A stretch of 64,000 nucleotides of DNA from Gluconacetobacter liquefaciens (GCF_003350405.1 NZ_QQAW01000002.1:310001-374000); one strand, 5' to 3'. Counted from the first letter of the stretch, positions 37,395 through 47,509 are shown. Numbers and translations are program-made. Notes: a model not told the origin generated them from the letters alone.

Positions 37395-37520
37395 TGAGTT
37401 GTCTCCGTTTCACCCAGATATGCTGGCCGGCACGCGCCGGTCGCAGTGGTATGCAGTGTTCTCGATCCCAGGCTGTCGGACCGACGTCTTTGGTGCCCGC
37501 TTCGCGGCTGCGGAGGGGCG

Positions 37521-38615
37521 TTATTTCGGCTTTGCCGCTTCGGATGCGTGCTGTTTCACGGCCGTTCCTTCGGGTCCGGGTGATACCGCAGCGGGATTGT
37601 CCGACAAGGGAAGGACGGGCGGGGCACCATCCCCATACATCTTGTGCATGACGATCACGACCCGCCTGTTGGCTGGGGCCGAAGGGGTTGCGGGAACGGC
37701 CAGCGAACGATCGGCTCTTCCCGAGACGTCGAGGATATTGGTGTCGGGATAGCCGGCCTTGACCAACGCCTCACGGGCGTAATCCGCCCGCAGCGCGGAG
37801 AGGGTCCAGTTGGACATGCTCCAGTTCTTGCCGGGGCGGTACATGTCGGAATCGGTATAGCCGATGATGGAAATGCGTTCCGGCATCGGAGCGAGCCATT
37901 TGGCGATTTCGGCCAGCATCTGCCGGCCTTTGCTGTTGGGGGCCGGCGATCCCGAATCGAACATCGGTGTATTACTGGCATCCCGAAGCTCGATCCGGAT
38001 GTCGTTCCGGCCGAAACTGACCGCCACGTTGGAGGTGGCGTCGTGAAGGGTCGGGTCTTTCTGGATTGCCTGCTGAAGATTGGACGCCATCTGTTCGATC
38101 TTGCCCTGTTCGGCGGCTGCGTCGTCGGCGCCGACATAGGCCGTATGCTGGGCGCCGCCGCTGTCCGGTCCGCCAATCGGGACGACACTGGGGGTTCGTG
38201 GGACGAATGCTGTCCTGATCCCGTAGGTGATGTCGTCAGGAGCGCCACCTTCTATGGACGTGATAGGCCCGCGTCCTGCGCCGAGCTTTCTGGATTGTGG
38301 CGCGTTCGAACTCGTATCGTTCTTGATCATCTGCAACGATTTCCCCGCCGTGAGCGGGGATGGGGAGGAGTCGAGCACGCCATCCGTCGGCGGCACAAGA
38401 GTCTTGTTGTCCGCCATGGGATTGAAGAATTGCGCGATGCCCCGGCGTTGCTCGTCCGTTGTTGCGTTGAGGAGCCACATGACCAGAAAGAATGCCATCA
38501 TCGCCGTCATGAAGTCGGCATAAGCGATTTTCCACGCCCCGCCATGATGGCCCGGCTCGTCGGAAGACTCGCCGCTGCGCCTGATGATGACGGGAGGTTT
38601 GTTGTTTCTGGCCAT
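37521..38615 (-). CDS. motB: Flagellar motor stator protein MotB
   Basis: A 364-residue stator subunit. One N-terminal helix carries the essential proton-binding Asp34 (AYADFMTAMMAFFLVMW). The C-terminal OmpA-like peptidoglycan-binding domain has ISIIGYTDSDMY and NWTLSALRADYAREALV. The use of an Asp with the ADFMTAMMAFF sequence is typical of proton-driven MotB. The linker is long and polar. Confidence 0.94.
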   Translation of the reverse strand: MARNNKPPVIIRRSGESSDEPGHHGGAWKIAYADFMTAMMAFFLVMWLLNATTDEQRRGIAQFFNPMADNKTLVPPTDGVLDSSPSPLTAGKSLQMIKNDTSSNAPQSRKLGAGRGPITSIEGGAPDDITYGIRTAFVPRTPSVVPIGGPDSGGAQHTAYVGADDAAAEQGKIEQMASNLQQAIQKDPTLHDATSNVAVSFGRNDIRIELRDASNTPMFDSGSPAPNSKGRQMLAEIAKWLAPMPERISIIGYTDSDMYRPGKNWSMSNWTLSALRADYAREALVKAGYPDTNILDVSGRADRSLAVPATPSAPANRRVVIVMHKMYGDGAPPVLPLSDNPAAVSPGPEGTAVKQHASEAAKPK

Positions 38616-38632
38616 GTGGAACTACCGTGACC

Positions 38633-39397
38633 TTACAGGGCCTTGTGATGGACCATGCCGACGCGGCAGGACGGATCTCCGCGATAGGCCGCGCGCCCGG
38701 CATGGGTCAGGGCAATGGATGTATCGAGCCAGACTTCGCCACCGAGTTCGCGCCAGCGCCGGCAGAACGTGAAATCCTCGCTCAGATAGGTGCCGGTTTC
38801 CGGGTCGATGCTGGCGTCGAACAGGGCGTGATACAGGCCGGCATCTCCGCTGCCCGCGGTATCGATCCGGCGATAGGCGGTTTCGGGATAATGCTTGATC
38901 ATGCGGGCGATCGCCTTCCGGCTGATCATCATGAACCCCGTGCCGGCGTAATGTGTCCGGATGAGCGGACCTTTTTCCCAGGTCTCGTGCATGGCATCGG
39001 TCTCGCCGACATAGCGCAGGGAGGCCGATTCCTGGGGTTCGCCGCGCAGGATGTTTTCCTGAGTGCCTTTATCCCAGAACCGTTCCTTGATCGGATACAT
39101 GCCCGCGATCAGGTCCTTGTCGGCCGCGAGAAGGCGCGCCGGCGCTTCTGCGGGGAAGCCGATATCGGCGTCGATGAAAAGGAGATGCGTGGCGTCGGAC
39201 CGTGTGAAAAACTGATGGACCAGGGTGTTGCGCGCCCGGCTGATCATCGCGTCGTCGCCGAGCAGGGAAAGAGTCATCGGAGTCCGCATCACGCCGGTGC
39301 AGGCGATAATGGATTCCATGTATTCCTGCGTTACCAGACCGCCGAAACAAGGCGTCGCAATGAATAATTTTGCGGTCTGTTGTTCTGTCTGTTCCAT
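38633..39397 (-). CDS. Family-2-like glycosyltransferase within the motility operon
   Basis: A 254-residue GT-A type enzyme. A DxD-type metal motif is seen in HLLFIDADIGFPAEA. LIAGMYPIK, AGTGFMMISRKAI and YLSEDFTFCRRWRELGG match a family of small transferases found in surface or flagellar gene clusters. It lies 17 bases upstream of motB's start on the same strand. A role in flagellin or surface glycan modification is plausible from location. The sugar donor is unknown. Confidence 0.72.
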   Translation of the reverse strand: MEQTEQQTAKLFIATPCFGGLVTQEYMESIIACTGVMRTPMTLSLLGDDAMISRARNTLVHQFFTRSDATHLLFIDADIGFPAEAPARLLAADKDLIAGMYPIKERFWDKGTQENILRGEPQESASLRYVGETDAMHETWEKGPLIRTHYAGTGFMMISRKAIARMIKHYPETAYRRIDTAGSGDAGLYHALFDASIDPETGTYLSEDFTFCRRWRELGGEVWLDTSIALTHAGRAAYRGDPSCRVGMVHHKAL

Positions 39398-39562
39398 GCG
39401 CTTTCCTGGTCGCTCACGTCCATGGGGATGATCGGATCGATATCAGGCACGGTTACGCGCCGACCCCGATAATAGCGATAGCCGGGGCATTGCACTTACT
39501 CAAGGACGAAACAGGATAAAAACGACGATCGTCTTGTCGGAATGATACATGAACATTGGAAG

Positions 39563-39988
39563 TCAACCTGGCATCATGCGTACCCGTCGTGACAGGTCGT
39601 CGATTTCGGCCCGTTCCCGCCTCGTGGCGATCTCTTTTTCCTCTTCCATCCGCCGATCGAGGATCGAGGTTGCCGCCTTCAGAGCAGCATTGGCCTGCAT
39701 GAGGGCTTCGCGCGCCTGTTCCGATGCCTGGCTGGCGCTGTGCAGCGTGTTCTCGGCACGTTCGACGGCCTCCTGTCCGAACGGTAGCCAGCGACGGAAA
39801 TCGTCCATCGATACATGCTCGGACATAGCGGCCTGACGTTCGCTTTCGATCGTCGCCTGGCAGCTTTCCAATTGGATGCGTGCGGTATGTTCGCTGGCCA
39901 GCGCTTCGACCATGGCGGCCTTCGCCTGGTCGACCTTCGTTTTGTGGAGGCGGATCAGGGAGCGTAACGCGCGTGTGCGGGCATTCAT
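39563..39988 (-). CDS. fliJ: Flagellar export chaperone-type protein FliJ
   Basis: A 141-residue, highly charged and almost entirely helical coiled-coil protein (LIRLHKTKVDQAKAAMVEAL... RRMEEEKEIATRRERAEIDDL). It starts within the fliI stop (ATGA overlap), the classic fliI-fliJ arrangement. FliJ projects into the FliI hexamer and promotes FlhA gating. Family sequence is weakly conserved, so the call rests on coiled coil, size and position. Confidence 0.83.
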   Translation of the reverse strand: MNARTRALRSLIRLHKTKVDQAKAAMVEALASEHTARIQLESCQATIESERQAAMSEHVSMDDFRRWLPFGQEAVERAENTLHSASQASEQAREALMQANAALKAATSILDRRMEEEKEIATRRERAEIDDLSRRVRMMPG

Positions 39989-41442
39989 CGCGATGTGCGG
40001 GATGCCGAGAGTGCGCCGCGCAGTGCGTCGAAGCTTGCGGCGATCGTCGCCTTTTCCTGGCGTGACTGCTTCAGGATGCCTTCGATGACGGGAGCGACGT
40101 GAATAGCCTTGTCGGTGACCGGATCGTTTCCTGCCCGATAGGCGCCCAGGCGAACCATGTCCTGGATATCTTCCCAGGTCGCAAGATCGGTTCGTGCTTC
40201 CTGGGCCAGGGCGTTTTCCTCCACGCTGTTGCATCCGGGAACGGTGCGCGAGAGAGAGCGGAGGACGTTGACGGCCGGATAGCGCCCGGCCTCGGCGATC
40301 CGCCGTTCCAGCACGACATGCCCGTCGAGAATGCCGCGCACCGCATCGGCGACCGGTTCGTTGTGGTCGTCGCCTTCGACCAGCACCGAGAACATGGCCG
40401 TGATCTGGCCGGCCTTGCCGTCCGGCCCGGCAAGGCCCGGGCCTGCGCGCTCCAGCAGACGCGGCAGTTCCGCAAAGACACTGGGCGGATAGCCCCGGGT
40501 CGCGGGAGGTTCGCCGGAAGACAGCCCGATTTCACGCAAGGCCTGGCAAAAGCGGGTGACGCTGTCCATGAGCAGCAGCACTGATTTGCCTTGATCCCTG
40601 AAATATTCCGCTACCGCCATGGCCGAATAGGCGGCTTCCCGTCGCATGAGGGGGGACGTGTCGGAGGTGGCGACCACGACGACCGATTTGGCCAGCCCTT
40701 CAGGCCCTAGATCGTCTTCCACGAATTCCCGGACTTCCCGGCCGCGTTCGCCGACAAGCGCGATGACTGCCACGTCGCAGTCGGTATTGCGCGCCAGCAT
40801 GCCCATCAACGTGGATTTTCCTACGCCTGAGCCGGCGAACAGGCCGAGTCTCTGTCCTTCGCGGCAGGTCGTGAACAGGTTGAGCACCCGGACACCGAGG
40901 TCGATGCGTGGCCCCAGCCGTGCCCGCAGGCCAGCTTCGGGAGGGGGGGCATGCAGTCGACAAGGTTCCCCGCCCGGGGGAAGCGGCCCCTTGCCGTCAA
41001 CGGGGCGCCCCATCGGGTCGATGACACGTCCTTGCCACAACGGATTGACGGCCAGCGTGCCGCCCGCCCGGCGCCGCCTCTGTTCCTGATCATAAAGCCG
41101 GAACATCGCGCGGCAGCCCGACCCTATGCCCGCCGGGGCTCCGAACGGCATGGCGATGGCCGTATCTCCCCGGAACGCCACGATTTCCGCCTCTGTCTCG
41201 CGTCCGTCCAGTCCGATAATGCTGACCCGGTCTCCAACGCCGGTGAAGTCGCGCATGCCGCTGAGGGAGACGGACAGGCCGGTCAGGCCCGTCACGCGCC
41301 CCTCCAGCACGCCTACGGGAACATCGTGAAACGGGCCGGCCACGGCCTTGCGGAGCGCATCGAGGGTATGGACCATCCCGCTGGCAAGCGCGTCGTCCTG
41401 CGATGCTCGATCGGTTTCGCTGTTTGTTTCGGCAGGCTGCAT
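39985..41442 (-). CDS. fliI: Flagellum-specific ATPase FliI
   Basis: A 485-residue export ATPase related to F1 beta. It has Walker A GSGVGKST (204-211), Walker B region SVLLLMDSVTR and the family ALVGERGREVREF motif. SVFAELPRLLERAG and AGQITAMFSVLVEGDD are conserved. The N-terminal docking region for FliH is present. It is coupled to fliJ by a 4-base overlap. fliH is not nearby. Confidence 0.95.
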   Translation of the reverse strand: MQPAETNSETDRASQDDALASGMVHTLDALRKAVAGPFHDVPVGVLEGRVTGLTGLSVSLSGMRDFTGVGDRVSIIGLDGRETEAEIVAFRGDTAIAMPFGAPAGIGSGCRAMFRLYDQEQRRRRAGGTLAVNPLWQGRVIDPMGRPVDGKGPLPPGGEPCRLHAPPPEAGLRARLGPRIDLGVRVLNLFTTCREGQRLGLFAGSGVGKSTLMGMLARNTDCDVAVIALVGERGREVREFVEDDLGPEGLAKSVVVVATSDTSPLMRREAAYSAMAVAEYFRDQGKSVLLLMDSVTRFCQALREIGLSSGEPPATRGYPPSVFAELPRLLERAGPGLAGPDGKAGQITAMFSVLVEGDDHNEPVADAVRGILDGHVVLERRIAEAGRYPAVNVLRSLSRTVPGCNSVEENALAQEARTDLATWEDIQDMVRLGAYRAGNDPVTDKAIHVAPVIEGILKQSRQEKATIAASFDALRGALSASRTSR

Positions 41443-41510
41443 GCTGCGCTCACCCAGTCAGGCAGGTTGCGCCTGCAACCAACCCTTTAAAACAAGCTGG
41501 AATCAGGATT

Positions 41511-43259
41511 TCAGCTCGAGGAGGACGTGTTGACGCCAAACAGTGCGGCGATGCCTTCAGCGCTCGAGCCGCCACCGTACAGATCCATCATGGTTGCCGG
41601 TTTGTCCGGTGTCTGCGGGTTGATCTGGAGCATGGCCAGGTAGCGCTCGGCATATTGCTGGATCTGCTGCGGGGTCGAGAGCTTGCTGAAATCCACCTTG
41701 TCCTTCAGCATCCGGACCTGCTGGTCGTAATCCAGGGTTCCGAATGTCGAGGGATCGTAGCCCGCGACCGTTTCAGCGACTTTCAGCAATGTGGGATCGG
41801 ACATCAACTGCGCCAGGGTGGTGACGCCGGTCATCTTGCGTGTGAAGTAGAGCGCGTTACCCACGCCGTTATCCTGCATGTCGTCGCTGTTTTCGTACTG
41901 AGTCAGTTCGAATTGCGAGACGGCCGTGTTGATATTGACCCCCGTTACGGTGCTGGCGACCGTGCTGTCGCTTGTCAGGGTCGAATCCTGGGTCAGTGAT
42001 GACGTCGAGAGCTTCGGCGGTTGGACATTGACGGTGTACGTAACGCCGTTGACCTTCGCCTGCAGGGCGGGAATGTCGTGCGAATACTGGCCGTTGACCT
42101 GCATCACATTCCCCGTGTTGTCGAACGAGGTGGTAAAGGTCGTACTGGTGACCTGGGTGCCGTAGGGATCGATGATATAAGCCTGCCAGGTAGAGGGCGA
42201 GGACGTGTCCTGTACCCATTTGACGGACAGGGTGGTCCGGTTGGCGGCACTGGTACCGTTTGCGTCGTCCGTTGCCTCGTTCGGGTCGAACGGGGCCGTG
42301 ACGTATGTCTGGTTCGTTCCCGATGTGGTGCCGAGGGTAATGGACGGAAGGGTCAGGGTGGTGCTGGAGTCGGCTGAGGACGTCAGGCTGACGATCTGGC
42401 TTGGGCTGGCGGTGCTGGTGGTGTACGGGCTCACCGGCGCCATGGTGACGCCGCTTTTTCCGCCCGGTGTTCCGAGATCCAGATTGATGGATTGCTGTAT
42501 GCTGGTTCCATCGGACTGCACAATGCTCAGGCTGATCGGCAGCGCGATGGTGCCCGCATCGTCGGTCGACACCGCCTCGCCGGTCGACATGTCGGTGGCG
42601 GACGCCAGGGTGCCGTCTTCATTGAAGACGACCTGATAGGCATTCGTATCGATCGTTGCATTGCCGTCGGCATCATAGGCGCTGACGGTCCAGGACAGGG
42701 GGTTGCTGGAATCCTGGGTCCATTTGAGGGCCACCTGGTGGGCGTCCGAATTCGCATCGTAGGTTGTGACGGGCGCCGTGGTGTAAGTCTGGCCTGTTGC
42801 GCTGGCGGAAGGAAGGATGGAACTGACCGAAAGGGTCTTGGTCGCCGTATAGGTCGTGCTGAGGACGTCGGAGGTCGCGTCGGTCAGGAAGGGCGATACC
42901 GTTGATGAGCCCTTGTTCTGACCCCAGGTCTTGAAGGCATCGGCAAAGGCCAGCCATGCCGCATTGCCTGATGATTTGGCGAGGGATGTGGAGGATGTCG
43001 GGTCCTGCGTCAGCAGGTCTTTGATCACGGCCGTCTGGCCGGAAAGGGAGCTGAGACCGTAAGCGCCGAGCACCACTTGCAAGGCCGAATAATTTTTCAG
43101 CAGCCCGTCAGCCGACGTAATGGACGCGGCGTCCTTCTCGAAGGCCGCGACTTCGCGCTTGGTCGTGCTGTCGACCTTTGCGTAGGTTTCCGCCGCCGTC
43201 GTTTCGTTCTTGATGGCGGAAACATATGTCGCAATCGGAGAGACGCTCGAGATGGACAT
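41511..43259 (-). CDS. DUF1217 flagellar protein with two inserted FlgE-like hook modules
   Basis: A 582-residue protein of mosaic build. Residues 1-150 and about 440-582 fit the DUF1217 pattern known from alphaproteobacterial flagellar clusters (NYSALQVVLGAYGLSSL at the front; ALYFTRKMTGVTTLAQLMSDPTLLKVA and QQIQQYAERYLAMLQ at the back). Between them, about 158-435, are two modules that closely resemble this organism's own FlgE: YTTAPVTTYDA, ALKWTQDSSNPLSWTVSAYDADG, YQVVFNEDGTLAS and INLDLGTPGG, then a second, more diverged copy. The protein is probably secreted into the growing axial structure. It lies 68 bases before fliI on the same strand. Confidence 0.82.
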   Translation of the reverse strand: MSISSVSPIATYVSAIKNETTAAETYAKVDSTTKREVAAFEKDAASITSADGLLKNYSALQVVLGAYGLSSLSGQTAVIKDLLTQDPTSSTSLAKSSGNAAWLAFADAFKTWGQNKGSSTVSPFLTDATSDVLSTTYTATKTLSVSSILPSASATGQTYTTAPVTTYDANSDAHQVALKWTQDSSNPLSWTVSAYDADGNATIDTNAYQVVFNEDGTLASATDMSTGEAVSTDDAGTIALPISLSIVQSDGTSIQQSINLDLGTPGGKSGVTMAPVSPYTTSTASPSQIVSLTSSADSSTTLTLPSITLGTTSGTNQTYVTAPFDPNEATDDANGTSAANRTTLSVKWVQDTSSPSTWQAYIIDPYGTQVTSTTFTTSFDNTGNVMQVNGQYSHDIPALQAKVNGVTYTVNVQPPKLSTSSLTQDSTLTSDSTVASTVTGVNINTAVSQFELTQYENSDDMQDNGVGNALYFTRKMTGVTTLAQLMSDPTLLKVAETVAGYDPSTFGTLDYDQQVRMLKDKVDFSKLSTPQQIQQYAERYLAMLQINPQTPDKPATMMDLYGGGSSAEGIAALFGVNTSSSS

Positions 43260-43459
43260 CGGCCCGATCCTTCATATCCAGCCATGACGCGGAAGACGCG
43301 ATCAAGATTTTATCCAACCCGTATAGAAGCTTCTGTCGGCCATGACCATAGGGTCATTCTTCCGGAAGCAGGAAAGAGGGTGGATCTGGTCGGGTGAACC
43401 CTCTCTTTACCTGCAGTTCCATGGGAATAGAGATATGCTATAGTTTTTTCTTCTGGATT

Positions 43460-45652
43460 TCAGGTAATCGTTGCAATCGTCTTGATGCGGGCGCGGGGAT
43501 ATATTTCAGATTGTGAGAGGACCGACACGTTCGGTCGGACGCGCTCCACGATCGAGCGCATGGAGTCGCGGACTGGTGTCGAGACGACGATGACGGGCAC
43601 TTCGCCGCTGGACGAGAGGGTGTTGAAGACGTCGCGTAGTCGCGTGACGAAACGATTCAGCAGCGAAGGCGGCATGGCGAGGCGCCGCTCCTCGCCTTGT
43701 CCGGTGATGTGGTTTATGAATTCCGCCTCCCATTCCGGGGACAGCGTGACCATCGGAATATAGCCGGCTGGCCCTTCCAGCGTGCTGCAGATCTGTCGGG
43801 ACAGACGGACGCGCACATGGCTGGTCAGGTTCTGTATGCCACGCAGGCCGAGGCCGCTGCCTTCCTGGATGCTCTCCAGGATGGTCGGAAGGTCGCGGAT
43901 CGAAATGCGTTCGGCCAGCAGCGACTGCAGGACGCGCTGCACGGTGCTCAGTGTCACCTGGGACGGGATCAGATCGTTGACGAGCTTCTGCTGCTCGCGA
44001 GGCAGATCGTCGAGCAGCGACTGGGTGGCGACATAGGTCAGGAGGTCTGGCAGGTTCTGCCTGACCAGTTCGCTGAGATGCGTCACGACGACGCTGGCGG
44101 GGTCGACCACGGTGCATTTCAAGGCGATGGCCTTGGTTTTCAGGGACGGATCGATCCATACCGCCGGCAGGCCGAATGCAGGTTCGATCGCCTTGTCGCC
44201 GGCCAGGGGCGGGGTGCCGCCGGACGGGCTCATGGCCATGAGCTTGCCGGGCTTCGCCTCGCCCGATCCGATCTCGATCTCTTTGAGCTTGATGACGTAT
44301 TTCTCGGATGGAAGCAGGATGTTGTCCTGGATCCGGATGGGCGGTGTCACGAAGCCCATTTCGGTTGCGATCGCTCTGCGCAGCGCCTTGATTTGCTCGG
44401 TCAGCTGGGAGTTCTCGCCGCTTGTCAGCGGCAGCAGGCCGAAGCCGAGTTCGAGGCGCAGCAGGTCGAGCTTGAGGACGTCGGAAATCGGTGTCGTCGC
44501 CGGGGTGGGGGCGGTTTCGGTAATGTCGCCGTCGCTGTCCGTGGTGGGGGTCTTGTGGCGAAACCAGGCTCCCGCACCGGCCAAGGCGGCAATGGTGAGG
44601 AAGGGAAAGGCCGGCAGGCCGGGCAGCAGCGCAAAGCAGGCCGACAGGACTGCGGCCATGGCCATCGGCTTGGGATTGCCGCCCAACTGACGGACCAGCG
44701 TGACGTCGGCGGACCCGTCGGTTCCGCCCTTCGTGACGACGATGCCGGCGGCGGTGGAAACCAAAAGGGCGGGAATCTGCGAGACGAGGCCATCGCCCAC
44801 GGTCAGGGTCGTGAAGGTGTTCGCGGCTTCGTTCACGGGCATGCCGTGACGCAGCACGCCGATGGCCAGGCCGCCGACGATATTGATGCCCGTGATGATG
44901 ATCGCGGCGATCGCATCGCCGCGCACGAATTTGGCGGCACCGTCCATGGCGCCGTAGAATGAACTTTCCTCTTCCAGTTCCTTGCGCTTGAGGCGTGCTG
45001 TCCGGTCGTTGATCGCGCCCGAGGCCAGTTCGGCGTCGATCGCCATCTGCTTGCCCGGCATGGCGTCGAGGAAGAAGCGCGCCGCGACTTCGGCGATGCG
45101 GCCCGAGCCCTTGGTGATGACCATGAAATTCACCACCAGGAGGATGCAGAACACGATCCCGCCGATGACGACATCCCCACCCATCAGGAAGCCACCGAAT
45201 GCGGCCACCACATGGCCGGCGGCATAGGCACCTTCGTTGCCGTGGCTGAGGATCAGGCGTGTGGTCGCAATTTCGAGTGCCAGCCGGAGGAGTGTGGTCA
45301 GCAGGAGGAGTGTGGGAAACGAGGTGAACTCGACCGGTTTCGCCAGAAACAGCGATACCATGAGAACCAGGGCCGAGGCGGTGATCGACAGCGACAGCCC
45401 CATATCGAGGATGAAGGTCGGCAGCGGGACGATGAGAATGGACAGGAGCAGCAGGACGCCGACCGCCAGGCCGATATCCGTGCCGGGGATGAGGGAACGC
45501 CAGGAAATGGCATTCAGGTTGCCGCCGCGCAGCAAACTGGTTGCAGAGGCGATGCCGCGCGAAAGGGATGGGAACTTGCCGCGCGCGGCGGTTCCGTCAG
45601 TCAGCTTGCCATCGCCGGGCCCGGCGATTGTGCTGCCATTGGCGGGGTCCAA
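43460..45652 (-). CDS. flhA: Flagellar export gate protein FlhA
   Basis: A 730-residue export-apparatus protein. The N-terminal half has about eight helices with the conserved FHIPEP-type region (TSFPTLLLLTTLLRLALEIATTRLIL, GKQMAIDAELASGAI). The C-terminal cytoplasmic domain binds chaperones and FliJ (AIALKCTVVDPASVVVTHLSEL, VLQSLLAERISIRDLPTILE). The only start that fits is TTG; the ATG choices are deep inside. It faces the divergent FlmG-like gene. Confidence 0.94.
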   Translation of the reverse strand: MDPANGSTIAGPGDGKLTDGTAARGKFPSLSRGIASATSLLRGGNLNAISWRSLIPGTDIGLAVGVLLLLSILIVPLPTFILDMGLSLSITASALVLMVSLFLAKPVEFTSFPTLLLLTTLLRLALEIATTRLILSHGNEGAYAAGHVVAAFGGFLMGGDVVIGGIVFCILLVVNFMVITKGSGRIAEVAARFFLDAMPGKQMAIDAELASGAINDRTARLKRKELEEESSFYGAMDGAAKFVRGDAIAAIIITGINIVGGLAIGVLRHGMPVNEAANTFTTLTVGDGLVSQIPALLVSTAAGIVVTKGGTDGSADVTLVRQLGGNPKPMAMAAVLSACFALLPGLPAFPFLTIAALAGAGAWFRHKTPTTDSDGDITETAPTPATTPISDVLKLDLLRLELGFGLLPLTSGENSQLTEQIKALRRAIATEMGFVTPPIRIQDNILLPSEKYVIKLKEIEIGSGEAKPGKLMAMSPSGGTPPLAGDKAIEPAFGLPAVWIDPSLKTKAIALKCTVVDPASVVVTHLSELVRQNLPDLLTYVATQSLLDDLPREQQKLVNDLIPSQVTLSTVQRVLQSLLAERISIRDLPTILESIQEGSGLGLRGIQNLTSHVRVRLSRQICSTLEGPAGYIPMVTLSPEWEAEFINHITGQGEERRLAMPPSLLNRFVTRLRDVFNTLSSSGEVPVIVVSTPVRDSMRSIVERVRPNVSVLSQSEIYPRARIKTIATIT

Positions 45653-45913
45653 GATGCCACATTCCCTTTCGCGTGCCGGTCATGGTCATAACGATATCTG
45701 GTGATGATCTGCGGCCATATGCTGCGAGATATACCGTACAGGACCGGTTTCTGGGGGCGATAAGTACCGTTATAGTCGGTTTTGAGCAAGGTGCGAAAAA
45801 GGGCGCCTACGTGGAATATGGTCCCTTCCGGCCGATTTGCCGGCGGGGATGTGACGGGTTGATCTTCGGGTGGTTCGAGAACCGCCCCCCCGTCGTGAGG
45901 CAGAGCGTTGGGC

Positions 45914-47509
45914 ATGGCTTCCGGACGAGGCGAGGCAGGATTTGTGACGGATATTGAAACGAAGAGGGGCCTGGGGTCCGAAATGGGCGACGCCGCGCAG
46001 TCCGTGGATGTCGTGCTCCTGAAGGAAAGCCTGCTGCAATCGCCGACGCCAGCCCATCTGATCGAGGCGTGCGATAAGTTGGCGGCGAAAGGGCAACTCA
46101 TCGACATTACCCGGCTGGTACTGGAGGTAACGTCACTGCATCTGGACGACGGGCAGTTGAGTCTGGCCGGTGCGACGGTGATCCTGCGGTACAGTTCCCG
46201 TTATGAGATTGTCGAAACATTGGCGCGCAATACGCTGCGGGTCGAGCCGGACAATGTGGCGGCGCAGGCGTTTCTGGCGCATGTCCGCGTCGTTAGCGGC
46301 GATGTCGCCGGAGGGTGCTCCCTGTTCTCCGGCATGATGGAGCGTTATCCAGAGAAGCGTGCGAATATATGTGAATTCATATCGATGTCGCTTCTTGAAG
46401 CTGGATACCCGGCGGAGGCGCTGAAGGTCCTGCAGTCTCATCTCATGAACGGAGACGTGACTGCGGCGCTTCTGAACAATATCGGATGCGCCCTGGGGCG
46501 TCTCAATCGGTCATCCGAAGCCCTTCCCTGGTATGAAAGGGCGCTGGCACTTGAGCCGTCGCCCGACGCCAGCTTCGGTTATGCCTGCACGCTGCTGAAG
46601 GCCGGGAGGCTGGCGGATGGCTGGCAGATTTATTCCAAGCGGGACCTGATTGTTAAGGACAAGTCGGCATGGTACCTGGAATTGCCGCGCCTGGGGCCTG
46701 ATGATGACGTGTCGGGGCGGAAGGTTCTGCTGTTCGACGAGCAGGGGTTCGGCGATACTATTCAATTCATCCGCTGCCTCCCGTATCTGCTGGAAAGGGG
46801 GGCGGAGGTGACTGTCGTCGTGCCTCCGATGCTCGTTCGTCTTTTGTCCCAGTCTTTCCCTGGCGTGTGCGTTCGCGACAAGTGGAGCTTCGGCCAGGAG
46901 GACGGCTACAGCTATGCTGCCCCGATTCCGGATCTTCCTTATATCAGCGGTGTGATGTCGGTGCGGGATATTCCGGCTGCCATTCCCTATCTGCGTGCCG
47001 ACGAGGGGGATGTCGCACGGTTTGCCGCCCTTTTGCCCGACAGGCGGCCGCGTGTCGGGCTGGTCTGGGCGGGCGAACGGCGGGCGCAGTCCGAGTATGA
47101 TTTGGCGGACAAGCGTCGTTCGACCACGTTGGCCGAGATGGGAGCGGCCCTGACCCCGGTGGAGGCTACGCTGGTCAATCTACAGTTCGGTGGGCCGCGT
47201 GCGGAAATCGAGGCATGGGATGGTCAACCGCTGTTCGACCCGATGGGCGATGTGCGTGACATGGCCGATACCGCGGCGATCATGAAAAATCTCGATCTGG
47301 TCATTTCCGTCGATACGGCACCGCTGCATCTTGCCGGCGCCCTCGGCTGCCCCGTGTGGCTGGTCAGCCGTTGGGATGCCTGCTGGCGATGGGGCGATGA
47401 AGGAAGTGGCACGCCCTGGTATCCGAACATGCGCGTGTTCCGGGCGAAGGAGCGATCGTTCGCACCTGTATTGCAGGAAGTCGGGCGGGCTTTGCGCAAC
47501 TGGCTTTAA
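45914..47509 (+). CDS. Second TPR-glycosyltransferase (FlmG-like)
   Basis: A protein of about 531 residues with N-terminal helical repeats (VLLKESLLQSPTPAHLIEACDKLAAKG; TPR units near 180-250: ALLNNIGCALGRLNRSSEALPWYERALALEP). The GT-B domain has LFDEQGFGDTIQFIRCLP, RVGLVWAGERRAQ and DLVISVDTAPLHLAGALGCPVWLVS. It shares architecture and key motifs with the gene at 21863, so two flagellin-type transferases exist in one cluster. Start choice is uncertain: ATG at 45914, or GTG at 45944, which has a better ribosome site (GAGG, 8 bases). Confidence 0.76.
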   Translation: MASGRGEAGFVTDIETKRGLGSEMGDAAQSVDVVLLKESLLQSPTPAHLIEACDKLAAKGQLIDITRLVLEVTSLHLDDGQLSLAGATVILRYSSRYEIVETLARNTLRVEPDNVAAQAFLAHVRVVSGDVAGGCSLFSGMMERYPEKRANICEFISMSLLEAGYPAEALKVLQSHLMNGDVTAALLNNIGCALGRLNRSSEALPWYERALALEPSPDASFGYACTLLKAGRLADGWQIYSKRDLIVKDKSAWYLELPRLGPDDDVSGRKVLLFDEQGFGDTIQFIRCLPYLLERGAEVTVVVPPMLVRLLSQSFPGVCVRDKWSFGQEDGYSYAAPIPDLPYISGVMSVRDIPAAIPYLRADEGDVARFAALLPDRRPRVGLVWAGERRAQSEYDLADKRRSTTLAEMGAALTPVEATLVNLQFGGPRAEIEAWDGQPLFDPMGDVRDMADTAAIMKNLDLVISVDTAPLHLAGALGCPVWLVSRWDACWRWGDEGSGTPWYPNMRVFRAKERSFAPVLQEVGRALRNWL

